DNA of 64,000 nt, from NCBI RefSeq assembly GCF_041435115.1, contig NZ_CP108046.1:5580001-5644000 (forward strand), read 5' to 3'. Positions 34,001 to 41,411 of the stretch are shown here, one piece after another. Under the pieces are notes generated by a model. It did no database searches. It was not told the origin of the DNA and saw nothing but the letters and a program-made list of their open reading frames with translations. The position numbers were made by a program, and so were the translations under genes. The stretch is from Streptomyces sp. NBC_00289 (GTDB lineage: Bacteria > Actinomycetota > Actinomycetes > Streptomycetales > Streptomycetaceae). The first letter of the stretch is position 1. Every line of letters begins with the position of its first letter.

Positions 34001-34623
34001 ACCTCGAACCGGTCCGGACCCGTAATCCCCGGCGTCGTCCCCCCGAACGCCACAATCCTGCGGAAGCTGTTGCTCCGCGTCCGGTACTCCGAGCCGTCCC
34101 CCCCATACTTGTCCGTGCCGCCCTGCACCGCCCCGACAAGAATCAGACGCTCACCATTCAGACAAAACCGGTCGTTGGGATCGAAGTGCACACCCCCGTG
34201 CGTGCCGTCCACCGCCACCGACTGTGCGCACCGGGCAATCGCCGACCCCGCACCCGACAACGACCACCCCACCCCCACCGAAGACCGACCGGCCCCCGAC
34301 GCATACTGCAGCGACAGCCGCGGACTCATGGCCGCCCGCCCCGCCGGCACATCCAACGGCACCGACGTCGTAAACACACCCGACGGCAACACCTCCCCCG
34401 ACGACGGCAAATACCCCGCGTCTGCTCCCTTACCTACCGCCGCGGACACAGACAACGCCTTCGGAATCACCGGCACACCCGACACCGGATCAGCCGCCGA
34501 CGCCACCGGCGCCTGCCCCACCACCCCAGCCACCAACGCCGCCACCACAACCGGCGACAACGCAGCCAACCAACCAGGTCTCAGCAGACCCCCCGACCGC
34601 AACACACCACGACCAGCCACCAT
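28078..34623 (-). CDS. Giant secreted SpvB/FG-GAP/Rhs (YD-repeat) polymorphic-toxin-type protein
   Basis: The product has 2181 residues. The ATG at 34623 gives a signal peptide (WLAALSPVVVAALVAGVVGQ, then APVASAADP). An SpvB-like domain follows (YASGAGRSSVGVGWSLSGAG), then FG-GAP/VCBS calcium-loop repeats of the DxDGDGRxD type (residues 400-790). RHS/YD repeats fill residues 1030-1860 and the Rhs-associated core ends NPYTYVHNDPLNNTDPTG. The variable tip of about 250 residues contains a membrane-like helix (YIIQWIGVLVVVGGATAVAA) and a charged helical end. The tip family is not recognised. No immunity gene is visible downstream. The upstream region is disturbed by IS sequence. Confidence 0.85.
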   Translation of the reverse strand: MVAGRGVLRSGGLLRPGWLAALSPVVVAALVAGVVGQAPVASAADPVSGVPVIPKALSVSAAVGKGADAGYLPSSGEVLPSGVFTTSVPLDVPAGRAAMSPRLSLQYASGAGRSSVGVGWSLSGAGSAIARCAQSVAVDGTHGGVHFDPNDRFCLNGERLILVGAVQGGTDKYGGDGSEYRTRSNSFRRIVAFGGTTPGITGPDRFEVTDKKGVTQTFLPHTATRSRTGVGFDTANNPLMDTDLAVPVRVTWLLDHETDASGNTVSYEYDKDGRARNEILISKIEYTSNGGVAAKRRVEFDYEDDAAGARFSYTAGVRFAHTKRLKTIRMLAPMPDDTKLAWQYHLAYTVSSSRQSLLASLQKCGSAGGCVKKKEFGWSSQPAAPSFTVVDGGSVTLDTAAGNPRMRVLDLDGDGRSDLLYSRGPGKPDRVKFGVSPDAQRDLTPALGWPGELTDLGRARAVDANVDGAAEILLPVFSGVTKKWTSHLLKWDKKAARFVEDMMTPFDLPENAVGNLADVNGDGRLDMLSPDGAASDKVPTVSVRIADGPGTFKPATASSMKARCDLGVSDLDGDGRAEQLSANVSADGTCLASVSSLSVSDAGVATVSAQSVVKSGRLYSRAAPQQSGFETFPGDFNADGLEDVLLLPPKTDPAKHIYDLHGILLFNTGRGLADPHSVSIGHDDSMDLRVADVNGDGRDDIVSFDAVATHLAVSDGDGTFTSSDIDLGGGTKDESAGRATSQLADVNGDGRTDVVKIDSGRMRILQQNERQVDKLVSVHDEGVAWQRESITYSNTWSSTPETATCTYPLTCPKKGFPVVRQRVSRAGQVNTASAGAARVWQYTYADPVTDLRGNGSLGFGTFRVFDKRRASQTEMVFAHRKSVSNGAFYPEVGRPSLVTTVVAILTAEQAAAKPATARARVTRTSSAYEARPQHGGKVMAVFDTGSTTKEWEQSGAQQVAIDWDGQAAGAAITGVSEPATALRRTDSAAVFDEFGNPTSLSRATDGGTALITTTKFDTAAELIEEWRVGEALSSKTVSFAADGATRERNVSYLHDERGLLTRTDVEKNNTDDDADRVRESTITAYNARGVVTSVTSKTPGRPDRTVYTAYEPVFPGQPDEEIYPSLVWVDYKVAAYRPATWMVTHPAFGITLGSEDVNGRTTTAKIDDLGRQVHAETDGTAPTDITYAGRGDLAGGINGVSVTTTTGPKTSTASTDVLGRPVASFGKDFDNVGGKLATAVTYDTLGRTVATSAPSPTGGKATSYFEYDSLDRMVKSTGPDGKSTVFEPAFASTTVTDPTGATRLDIYDADGRLKVHTDYRTKPDGSAEGLNTAYTYAPFDLLKSITDAKGNVTTMQYDVRGRRTRLSEPDRGVTDTAYFGNGLIERETRGDAQHQSVFGYDDLGRMTSRTTEDGISAFVYDSAPHGIGQLDYATSPEQIDKIRTDFTYDSYGRPAGTTYTDQTTSRSYTTSQTYNADGTADTLTYPKVTGREPLTLRYGYNAAGYPNTVTDITPGQDPKTLWTVSKRTPDLQTDTAQLGNGVTLKNTYQSAGGRLDTVTATTGAGTKVMGLDYDYDAAGRVIKQTRDDATTPLRSETYDYNTVGQLTGWNLGHDAGSQSIDYSYDALGGLTKISQPDGSADTLTYPTGTTQPQPHTVTGHDATSMGGAKETYGYDNRGRQTTVKNAAGTVTRQVTYTAFDLPRTVTTRGATTTYRYDAFNNKIMEATPAGNTLYIGDLFEHRFHKGSSDKDVFHLAGPDGSIGQAVFDGVKTDVQYNLTDRLGSTATTLDTAGNPLQTLYYEPFGRLVTKNGTPFTGTTGDLTRTFTGHENTPNTGLINMKGRNYDPNTHTFLTPDPVLDTTTSQTLNPYTYVHNDPLNNTDPTGKVTCAFTHPGECEQPGSGSSSIADAQSGGAPGVYGGKGYIGNDCGCTPVTGENSGSNAEALWNQANAADKAAIEAADRAAAKTAKADAKGSTQAGSGDILNNTTAAAGLCSEDCATDLRTADGTPAAYQKYEGPNGLNEVWITTRDSYIIQWIGVLVVVGGATAVAAVADALIPAAAPTIVTGAGGTGKLCADNQQCTTTVTKVVEVVTNGGQGLQKIVTDNGGPAAAEIRAAIDRGQAIRQTISAMESELERVQAPAGRDLREFAAEMGFSVYSKYWEYHDELVHSIEATKKLLP
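28973..29177. repeat. 205-bp direct repeat, copy in the full Rhs gene
   Basis: This is the partner of 27796-28000, offset by 1177 bp. It encodes the end of the conserved Rhs core just before the variable tip. Confidence 0.9.
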
Positions 34624-34740
34624 CGCCTCACAACCAGAGAAGACAAGGCCGAAACCCAGGGCATCAGCCACCTCCCCCCAAACAACCCCCACCCCCACCA
34701 CCCCGCCAGAGCAAACCCCACTCACACCACACCAGTAGGC

Positions 34741-34765
34741 GGGAGTGTCATGACTTTAGGTGGAC
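34741..34765. other. Solo IS256-type terminal sequence upstream of the Rhs gene
   Basis: GGGAGTGTCATGACTTTAGG resembles the left end of the intact element at 34826 (GGGAGTGTCATGAATCAGG). It lacks a transposase beside it. It is a remnant of an older insertion and may have removed or replaced part of the Rhs promoter. Confidence 0.5.
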
Positions 34766-34825
34766 CGTAAGAAGAACGGCTCTGTCTCACATTCGACGGT
34801 AACGCCGAGTAGCGTCATATTGCAC

Positions 34826-36300
34826 GGGAGTGTCATGAATCAGGTGTGGATCTCCCCGAAGGAGTGAGCCTGATGAGTACGACGACTGGTCACCTGATCG
34901 AGACCGTGGAGGGCGTGTCGCTTGCCGAGGTCGGCGGTGGCGTCGAGGGTGCCGACGTGAAGTCGATGCCGGTGTCGCAGAATGGTCTGTCCAGTGAGCT
35001 GCTGGAGGAGCTGGCCGCGCTCGCGGCCGAGAAGGTCCGCGGAGAGGGACTGCGGCTGATGGGCGAGGGCGGCCTGCTGCCCGAGCTCGCTCAGCACCTG
35101 ATGCAGTCCGCGCTGGAAGCAGAGATGGACCAGCACCTGGCCGACGGGGTCGGCCGCGTCGGCGGGCGCGGGTCGCGCTCGGGCGGCAACACCCGCAACG
35201 GCTACCGGAGCAAGAAGGTGATGACGGAGGTCGGCGCCGTCACGGTGCAGATCCCGCGAGACCGTCTGGGCACCTTCCAGCCCCGGCTGCTGCCCAAGTA
35301 CGCCCGCCGCACTGGTGCGTTGGACGACCTGGTGATCTCGCTGACCGCAAAGGGCCTGACCTCCGGCGAGATCGTCTCCCATCTCGCCCAGACGTACGGG
35401 ATGACGACAACGAAGGAGACCATCTCCACGATCACCGACAAGGCCCTGGAATCGATGGCGGAATGGCGCACCCGCCCGCTCGACGCGGTCTACCCGGTCG
35501 TCTTCATCGATGCCGTGCACGTCAAGATCCGAGACGGTCATGTCGCCAACCGGCCCATCTACGTGGCCATCGCGGTCACCGCCGACGGCTACCGCGAGAT
35601 CCTCGGCCTGTGGGCCGGCGACGGCGGCGAGGGCGCCAAGTACTGGCAGACGGTGCTCACCGAGATCAAGAACAGAGGCGTCCGTGATGTGCTGATGCTG
35701 GTCTGCGACGGGCTCAGCGCCCTGCCCGACGCGGTGAACGCCGTCTGGCCCCGGACTGTGGTGCAGACTTGCGTGGTTCATCTCCTGCGCGCGAGTCTGC
35801 GGTATGCCTCACGCCGCGACTGGGCCGACGTCGCACGCGACCTCAAGCCCGTCTACACCGCTGTCAACGAGGACGAGGCCCGGGCACGGCTGACCGACTT
35901 CGACGACAAGTGGGGCAAGCGCTATCCGTCGATCGCCGGGACCTGGGAGCGGGCCTGGAGCGAATTCGTGCCCTTCCTCGGTCTGCCCGACGCGATCCGG
36001 CAGGTCGTCTACACCACGAACGCGATCGAGTCCCTCAACGCCCGCTACCGGCGCGCGGCCCAGGCCTGCGGACACTTCCCCAACGAGACCGCCGCCTTGA
36101 AACGCCTCTACCTCGCCACCCTCGCACTCGACCCCACCGGCCGCGGCCGCCAGCGCTGGAACAACCGCTGGAAAAGCGCTTTGAACGAGTTCGACGTTCT
36201 CTTCGACGGCCGCCTTACCGCCGGACGAGTGTAGGCCGACCAGCCCACCGAAAAACCTGTAGGCCAAACAGACGAACCACACCTGAATCCTGATAGACCC
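34826..36300 (+). mobile_element. IS256-family insertion sequence, intact, with target duplication
   Basis: The element is 1475 bp. Imperfect inverted ends share GGG...TCA.GA.TCAGGTGTGG. The target duplication TATTGCAC is present at 34818-34825 and 36301-36308. One transposase gene fills the element. The exact duplication shows a recent insertion. Confidence 0.92.
34873..36234 (+). CDS. IS256-family transposase (Mutator type)
   Basis: The product has 453 residues. The DDE acids are in YPVVFIDAVHVKIRDG, LMLVCDGLSALPDAVNAVWP and VVYTTNAIESLNARYRRAAQ. The CVVHLLRASLRY block (C-x2-H) between the second and third acids is typical of the family. The length is close to the 400-450 usual for actinobacterial members. 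The start is chosen at the ATG 9 bases after AAGGAG. It lies inside the intact IS and should be functional. Confidence 0.92.
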   Translation: MSTTTGHLIETVEGVSLAEVGGGVEGADVKSMPVSQNGLSSELLEELAALAAEKVRGEGLRLMGEGGLLPELAQHLMQSALEAEMDQHLADGVGRVGGRGSRSGGNTRNGYRSKKVMTEVGAVTVQIPRDRLGTFQPRLLPKYARRTGALDDLVISLTAKGLTSGEIVSHLAQTYGMTTTKETISTITDKALESMAEWRTRPLDAVYPVVFIDAVHVKIRDGHVANRPIYVAIAVTADGYREILGLWAGDGGEGAKYWQTVLTEIKNRGVRDVLMLVCDGLSALPDAVNAVWPRTVVQTCVVHLLRASLRYASRRDWADVARDLKPVYTAVNEDEARARLTDFDDKWGKRYPSIAGTWERAWSEFVPFLGLPDAIRQVVYTTNAIESLNARYRRAAQACGHFPNETAALKRLYLATLALDPTGRGRQRWNNRWKSALNEFDVLFDGRLTAGRV

Positions 36301-36357
36301 TATTGCACAGAGTGATATCTGCTGGTCGGCTCTCAAATTGCGCTGCTGGAGCCTCCC

Positions 36358-37243
36358 GGAGCCTTTTTCACGTGTAGATCATGAGGGTGAGGATCGCGGC
36401 AGCTACTGACGTGAGTCTGTTCGGACTGACGCGGGCATGCCGGAAGATCCGCCACTGCTTGATCCGGGAGATGGTTCGCTCGACGGGAGCACGCAGTGCG
36501 GCGTGGACCTTGTTCGACGTCTTGTGCTTGTCGGGCAGTTCAGTTCCGGGCCGTCGTTTGATCGGGGTGATCACAGTGCCGCCGGCCCCGACGTACCCTT
36601 TGTCCGCGAGGATCTCGAGGTCCAGTCGCGCGCAGGTGTCGACGATGGCGTGCTCGCGGGCGGCCGTCACATCGTGGGTGCCGCCCGGAAGGGCGGGTGA
36701 CATCCACAGCAGTTTGCCCTCTTCTGCCGCAATGACCTGCAGATTCACGCCCTCGCGGCGGACCTTGCCGGAGAAGTGCCCCGGCGCCTGGACCCGGTCG
36801 GTCTCCGCGACGGTGCCATCCAGCAGCACGTAGCCGTCCGTGTGATGACTGGTGAGCGCCTCGGTCAACGACGGAGCGTGCTCCGCAAGTTGCCCGATCG
36901 TGTGGTTCACGTAGCGCCAGGCGGTGGCCGTGCTGATGCCGAAGCCTGCGGCGATCTGTTCGAGGGTGTCGTGCTTGCGCAGGTAGACCAGGGTGCACCG
37001 GGCCCGGTCGTACGGACGCAGTCTGCAGCGCCGGCCGGCTTCACAGGACGCGATCACCATCGTGACCAGCTCCAGGAGCTCCGGATCGACATCGCATCCG
37101 GCAGGATAGGAGAACACGGGGCATCTCCGCAGGTGAAGGTTATGTCTGGCGACTCTCCAAACCAACGGGATGCCCCGTTCGGCACGCCACCGTCAACACT
37201 TCACCGACGCTCACCCGCAGGCCGTACAAGTGAAAAAGGCTCC
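36358..37243 (-). mobile_element. IS5-family insertion sequence
   Basis: Inverted ends GGAGCCTTTTTCAC at 36358-36371 and its complement at 37230-37243 bound an 886-bp element with one transposase gene. I see no matching target duplication, so one end may have been rearranged. It lies 57 bp from the IS256 element. Confidence 0.8.
36368..37117 (-). CDS. IS5-family transposase (DDE_Tnp_4 type)
   Basis: The product has 249 residues. An N-terminal helix-turn-helix (LRKHDTLEQIAAGFGISTAT, AWRYVNHTIGQLAEH) precedes the DDE domain with DGYVLLDGTVAETDRV, LPGGTHDVTAAREHA, LEILADKGYVGAGGT and APVERTISRIKQWRI. These hold the two Asp and the Glu. I place the start at the GTG 37117 because GGAG lies 7 bases before it. 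A TTG at 37165 would add 16 residues. The gene appears complete. Confidence 0.88.
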   Translation of the reverse strand: MFSYPAGCDVDPELLELVTMVIASCEAGRRCRLRPYDRARCTLVYLRKHDTLEQIAAGFGISTATAWRYVNHTIGQLAEHAPSLTEALTSHHTDGYVLLDGTVAETDRVQAPGHFSGKVRREGVNLQVIAAEEGKLLWMSPALPGGTHDVTAAREHAIVDTCARLDLEILADKGYVGAGGTVITPIKRRPGTELPDKHKTSNKVHAALRAPVERTISRIKQWRIFRHARVSPNRLTSVAAAILTLMIYT

Positions 37244-37436
37244 CGGATGCAGCTTTCAGGGAGGTATCCCCAAGTCCATAGCGTCTCCAAGCTGCGGCGG
37301 AAGCCGTTGGAGACGGACTTCGGCAGCATGACGCTCCCGCAAAGAGTCCATACAAGGGAGTGGTGAAAGTTGGCCGACTGATCCGGCCTGGTACTACAGC
37401 CGGTGTTGTCACCGTGAGTGTTCTCGTTGGCGGTAC

Positions 37437-38078
37437 TCAGGTTGAACTGACAGTGTCTGGCGGGCTGATCTTGGTGAGCTCCATGGTCAGTCCGGTCTCG
37501 GCGAGGCAGCCGTCGATCAGTTCGGGGCGGTATTGGATCTTCTTGAGCTTGCGCTTGACGATGCGGGTGAGGCTGTTGAGGTCGGCTGCGACGAAGTTGG
37601 CGATCGACCGCTTGAGCAGGGACCAGACGCCTTCGGTGGGGTTGAGCTCGGGAGCGTAGCTGGGTAACTGGTACACCCTCAGCCACGTCTTGTTCTCCTT
37701 GTTCGGCACGGTGGAGCGCCGGATCAGCAGGGTCCGCTTCAATCCGGCGGGGGCGTCGGCCAGATCGACGACGGCGAAGTCGTAGGGGTGCGGCCCCTTG
37801 GCCCCGTCCGCGCACCGCACGAGCGGCGCTCCATCAGCGTCTGGCTGGGGAACCCTCGCCCACAGTTGCCGCGCCTCTTGGGTACGGCCGTCGGACAGCG
37901 GCAGCACCTCGTTCTTCGGGACCGCCATCACGTAGCGGACCTGGTGGTCTTCCAGCCAGGCACGCAGGGACCGCGAGCCGCCGTAGAGCTCGTCGGCCAG
38001 GAAGTAGGTGAAGGGCACCCCGGCTGCGAGGGCACGCTCGACCAGGGTTGGAGTTGACGGCGACAGCAGCCAAATCAT
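37437..38078 (-). pseudogene. Fused remnants of an IS701-type and an IS630-type transposase
   Basis: The first 130 codons (FTYFLADELYGGSRSLRAWL, EDHQVRYVMAVPKNEVLPLS) match the middle of IS701-family transposases. From about 37690 the same reading frame turns into the end of an IS630-family transposase (WLRVYQLPSYAPELNPTEGV, WSLLKRSIANF, IQYRPELIDGCLAETGL). Neither part has a complete catalytic triad. The chimera arose by deletion or insertion of one IS in another. It stays open only by chance. Confidence 0.75.
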
Positions 38079-38470
38079 GGCTGTCCCTCACCACGGTTAG
38101 CGCTCAGCATGGGAGAAGGCCAACCACCTGTCCAACACGGTGCCCGATCCTACGGGTCAGGAGGTTGCAGGCTCGGACGCTGCCAACCGCGCGGCGCTTC
38201 TGAAGCCGGCGGTGCCCTGGAAGGCGTACGCGGTCCGGTCCCACCGCTGTCCTTTGCCTTAGACCGATGGCCGGACTCCCGGCTCGCAGGCAGGCCGCGC
38301 AGCGTGGTGACGGCTTGTCAGTGATCACCGTTACCCATCCAAGGCAGACCTCCCGTCCGCTCTGTGACGACGTCGATGGTCTCCCTAAGCGGGCCTGCGC
38401 AACCACACTGACCAGGTAGACCACTCCACAGCTCGGACCTATCCCTTAGTATGTGCATCACGCCTGATCG
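38079..38470. other. Region of about 390 bp inside the right end of the element without recognisable gene
   Basis: Both strands contain short open frames but none with a credible ribosome site or family motif. It lies between the IS701/IS630 remnant and attR. It probably represents the right terminal, non-coding part of the element or IS debris. Confidence 0.5.
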
Positions 38471-38472
38471 TA

Positions 38473-38495
38473 TGGACGATGAGTGGACCATTCAC
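38473..38495 (-). pseudogene. Displaced native 5' end of XPB at the right junction (attR)
   Basis: On the minus strand from 38495 the codons read GTG AAT GGT CCA CTC ATC GTC CA, that is Met-Asn-Gly-Pro-Leu-Ile-Val. This is the standard Streptomyces XPB start. After the shared core TGGACGAT (plus strand, 38473-38480) the sequence becomes element DNA. The start lies 84 bp past the stop of the helicase-associated gene, which fits the original operon. Confidence 0.8.
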
Positions 38496-38579
38496 GCGCG
38501 GCTGCCTTTCTGCACGGAGCTGCATGAACCGGCGTGCCTACGCACGGCCAAACGTCCAGTGTGCCCTACCGGCCGACGA

Positions 38580-41225
38580 TCACAGCTGGTCGTCGGCCAG
38601 CTCCGCGACCCCCGTGACGCGGTGCAGCGGGTACGTCCGCACCTCGTCCGCGGTGTGGTCGTACGCCGTGACGAAGCCGCCCTCGACCCGGACCGGGGCG
38701 ATGACGCGCTGGCTGGCGGCGCCCTCGGCGTTGACGTAGCCGATCCACAGGGACTCGCCGGTGAGGACGGCGGCCTGCATGGTGGCGAGGGTCTCGGCGG
38801 AGCTGGTGCGGGGGAGCTCCCCGCCCGTCACCGGGGCGGCGGTGGGTCTGCGGGGGGTGGTCGCGGCGAGGTCGCCCGCCCGGACGGCGCGGATCGCGGC
38901 GGACAGCAGCGTCGCGTCGGGCACCCGCGGGCCCTCCGGTACCGGCTCCGGGGCCGTGCGCGGCGGGGTCCGGTGGGCGTGCGCGCGGGCGATCAGCACA
39001 TCGCCCTCGGCGGACTCCGCGGCCGGCGCGAAGCCCATCGCGCGCAGTCCCTCGAGCAGCGTGGCCGGGTCGGCCTGGGCGGCGAGGACCGTGGGGGCGA
39101 GCCGGCGCAGGCCCAGGCCGGCGGCACGCTTGTCGGCGAGGATCTCGCTGAGCTGCGCGTCGTCGTCGCAGCGCACGTACGCCGAGGCCGCGCCGACGCG
39201 CAGGTGCCCGTGCCTGCGGGCGACGTCGTCGATCAGATAGGCGAGCGGCTGCGGGACCGGCGTACGGGAGTGGGCGTTGAGGAAGGCGTGCAGGTCGGAG
39301 GCGGACCGGCCGGCGTCCAGGGCCCGGCGTACCGAGCCGGGCGTGAACCGGTAGACCGTGGCCCCGCCCTTCGACTCGACGTCGGCGAGGACGTCCAGCA
39401 CGTCGGCCAGCGGACGCCGCAGCGGGCCCGGCGCCACCGCCGTCAGGTCCGCCTGGAGCAGGACGTGGTCCAGGGGCTCCGGCAGCAGCGGGGCGAGCAG
39501 CCGGGCGGCGGCCGCGGAGGCGGTCACCTGCTCGACGGCGGACAGCGGCTCCAGGGCGGCCGGCGCGGCGTGCAGCCCGGTCCCGACGGGGTGCGCGGGC
39601 GGCTGGTCGCCGGACGCGGCGGACGTCGGCGACCTGTCTCCGGAGACGTGGTGCACGGGCAGCTTGTCGCCCGGTCCCGTCGGCTCGGCGCCCCTTCCCC
39701 TCGGCTCCCCGGACCGCCCCTCCGGCACCTCCGCCGGGGACTTCGGCGAGGGCGCCCCGAGCAGGGCCCGGCCGTGCGCCGACAGCGCGCCCCGGCCGGT
39801 GACACCCAGCAGCTCCGCCTCGGACAGCGTCCACCGCGCGAGCCGGACACGCAGGTCCTCGCCCTGCTGCGGGCCGCGCAGCGGGCGCTCCCAGCGCAGC
39901 CGGGCGAGGACCGACTCGGCGGACGGGGAGACCCCTTCCGCCAGCCCGGCAAGCAGGGTCAGCACCCGGTGTCGTACCTCCGGGGCCGCCGAACGGTCCA
40001 GACCCGGGCCGAGCGCCGACAGCGTGCGCTCCTTCATGTCGCGGCCGCCGACCACCCCGGACGTCCGGGTCGCCGTCAGCCACACCTCGGCCAGCCGCGC
40101 CCAGCGCCGCGCCGGCGGCTGCTCCAGCCACTCGTCGTACGCGGGGGTCGCCGCGTACCGCTCGTCCGCCTCCCCGTCCGAGGCCAACAGTCCCGCCGCG
40201 TAGGCGAGTTCGACCCAGAAGGCGGCGACGGGCTCGGAAACGTCGAGGGCGACGGCCGTGCGCTTGAGGTCGCGGACGCTCAGCCCACCGGCCCGCAGCA
40301 CCGCCGGACCGCCCTCGTCCCAGTCCTTGAGCAGCTCCTCGACGGTCGCCAGCGCCGTGTAGGCCTGCCCGGCCGCCGCCGCGTCCACAACCTGTGGACG
40401 GTGCGTGGCGGCGGCCTCGACCACGGGCGGGACCGGCTCGGCGGCGCGGTGCGCGCGACCGCCGCGCAGATGCAGCGCCACCTCCCGCGGCAGTACGACC
40501 GTGCCGGGCGCCGTCGGCAGCAGCAGCCCGCGGTCCAGGAGCCGCCGCAGATGGGCCGCGGGTTCCGCGGTGACCTGCCCGTACGGCGGGCCCCACACCA
40601 GCCGGGACAGCACCTCCCGGGACTCCTCCGGCATCTCCGCCAGCAGCGCCGCCATCCGGGCCCGGTCCCGGAACAGACCGGCGAGCGCCCCCACGGCCGA
40701 GACCGAGTCGTGGGTCGACGCCAGCCCCGCCGCGGCGACGATCTCCTGGATACGGCCGGGAGACATGCCCGCGGTGGCCTCCGCGACCGTGGGACCCAGC
40801 CCCGTCGGAGACGGGTGCTGCGGCGAGGGGGCGAGCAGTTCCCGCGCGGTGCGCACGAGCCGCAGCCGCTCGTCGTCACCCCACACCAGAGCCTGCTCGC
40901 GCAGCGTCGCCAGCGCCCGCGGCAGCGCGACGCCGACGGCCGGGTCGCCCTCGTCCCCGGCCATCAGCCCGAGCAGCTCCGCGTACGGCGCCGGGTCCGC
41001 GGCGACGGCCAGGGCCTCCGCCGTCTGCAGCGCGAAACGGTCCAGCCGCTCCAAAGCCCGGACGACGGAGGCACGGGTGCCGGCGCGGGTCGCGAGCTGC
41101 GTGAGATCCGTGGGGACGGGCGTGATGAGGTCGGGGCGGGCGCGCAAGAGGACGGCCAGGGCCGCGTCGTCCCGTGCGCGGAGCGCTTCCGCGAGGGAGC
41201 GGGGCGGGGATGCCGGGTTGCTCAT
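38580..41225 (-). CDS. Helicase-associated (XPB/Ssl2 N-terminal-like) domain protein, Rv0862c type
   Basis: The product has 881 residues. The N-terminal part is an Ala/Leu/Arg-rich helical region (SLAEALRARDDAALAVLLRA). A middle region and a C-terminal domain carry LDHVLLQADLTAVAPGPL, LAYLIDDVARRHGHLRVGAA, WIGYVNAEGAASQRVIAPVR and a WYL-like end VTAYDHTADEVRTYPLHRV. In mycobacteria and Streptomyces this gene normally lies directly upstream of XPB and probably forms its partner. Here the 23.7-kb element separates them. The ATG at 41225 has GGGGCGG in front. Confidence 0.85.
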   Translation of the reverse strand: MSNPASPPRSLAEALRARDDAALAVLLRARPDLITPVPTDLTQLATRAGTRASVVRALERLDRFALQTAEALAVAADPAPYAELLGLMAGDEGDPAVGVALPRALATLREQALVWGDDERLRLVRTARELLAPSPQHPSPTGLGPTVAEATAGMSPGRIQEIVAAAGLASTHDSVSAVGALAGLFRDRARMAALLAEMPEESREVLSRLVWGPPYGQVTAEPAAHLRRLLDRGLLLPTAPGTVVLPREVALHLRGGRAHRAAEPVPPVVEAAATHRPQVVDAAAAGQAYTALATVEELLKDWDEGGPAVLRAGGLSVRDLKRTAVALDVSEPVAAFWVELAYAAGLLASDGEADERYAATPAYDEWLEQPPARRWARLAEVWLTATRTSGVVGGRDMKERTLSALGPGLDRSAAPEVRHRVLTLLAGLAEGVSPSAESVLARLRWERPLRGPQQGEDLRVRLARWTLSEAELLGVTGRGALSAHGRALLGAPSPKSPAEVPEGRSGEPRGRGAEPTGPGDKLPVHHVSGDRSPTSAASGDQPPAHPVGTGLHAAPAALEPLSAVEQVTASAAAARLLAPLLPEPLDHVLLQADLTAVAPGPLRRPLADVLDVLADVESKGGATVYRFTPGSVRRALDAGRSASDLHAFLNAHSRTPVPQPLAYLIDDVARRHGHLRVGAASAYVRCDDDAQLSEILADKRAAGLGLRRLAPTVLAAQADPATLLEGLRAMGFAPAAESAEGDVLIARAHAHRTPPRTAPEPVPEGPRVPDATLLSAAIRAVRAGDLAATTPRRPTAAPVTGGELPRTSSAETLATMQAAVLTGESLWIGYVNAEGAASQRVIAPVRVEGGFVTAYDHTADEVRTYPLHRVTGVAELADDQL

Positions 41226-41411
41226 CCGCCCCACGGTAGCGGGTCACCCCCCGCGGCCGGCCCGAGCGTGCGGGCCCGTGCGGGCGCCGCGTCCCGGACC
41301 CGCACGGGCCCGAACCGCCCCGCCACCCGGCGGCGGACGGGCTCGGAGATGCTGACCTGCGCTACCTTCGTCCAACGGGGTATCCAACGCACCGGCCCCG
41401 GAGGGGACTTC

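Larger units (their letters stand above)
14819..38480. mobile_element. AICE-like integrative and conjugative element of about 23.7 kb inserted in XPB
   Basis: The boundaries are the two TGGACGAT junctions. Inside are a large serine recombinase, a RepSA-like rolling-circle initiator, a DUF2637 membrane protein, an FtsK/TraB-like translocase, an SCO3933-type regulator and a GntR regulator. These are the core set of actinomycete integrative and conjugative elements. Cargo comprises an XRE-TPR regulator, unknown genes, an aminoacyl-tRNA-synthetase-like/ASCH pair and a giant Rhs-type protein. Several insertion sequences sit near the right end. The element separates XPB from its usual upstream neighbour, the helicase-associated gene at 38580-41225. 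Confidence 0.75.

Noticed and set aside
30349..34770. Plus-strand open frame of 1473 codons opposite the Rhs gene
   Set aside because: It has no family motif, is very rich in Arg, His, Gly and Val, and mirrors the codon bias of the real minus-strand gene.
37280..37320. Inverted repeat CGTCTCCAA / TTGGAGACG as an IS end
   Set aside because: It is too short and internal, without a matching distant end or target duplication.
38451..41400. Plus-strand frame extending upstream of the membrane protein gene at 41412
   Set aside because: It is antisense to the helicase-associated gene. The GTG at 41412 has a good ribosome site and begins the recognisable domain.
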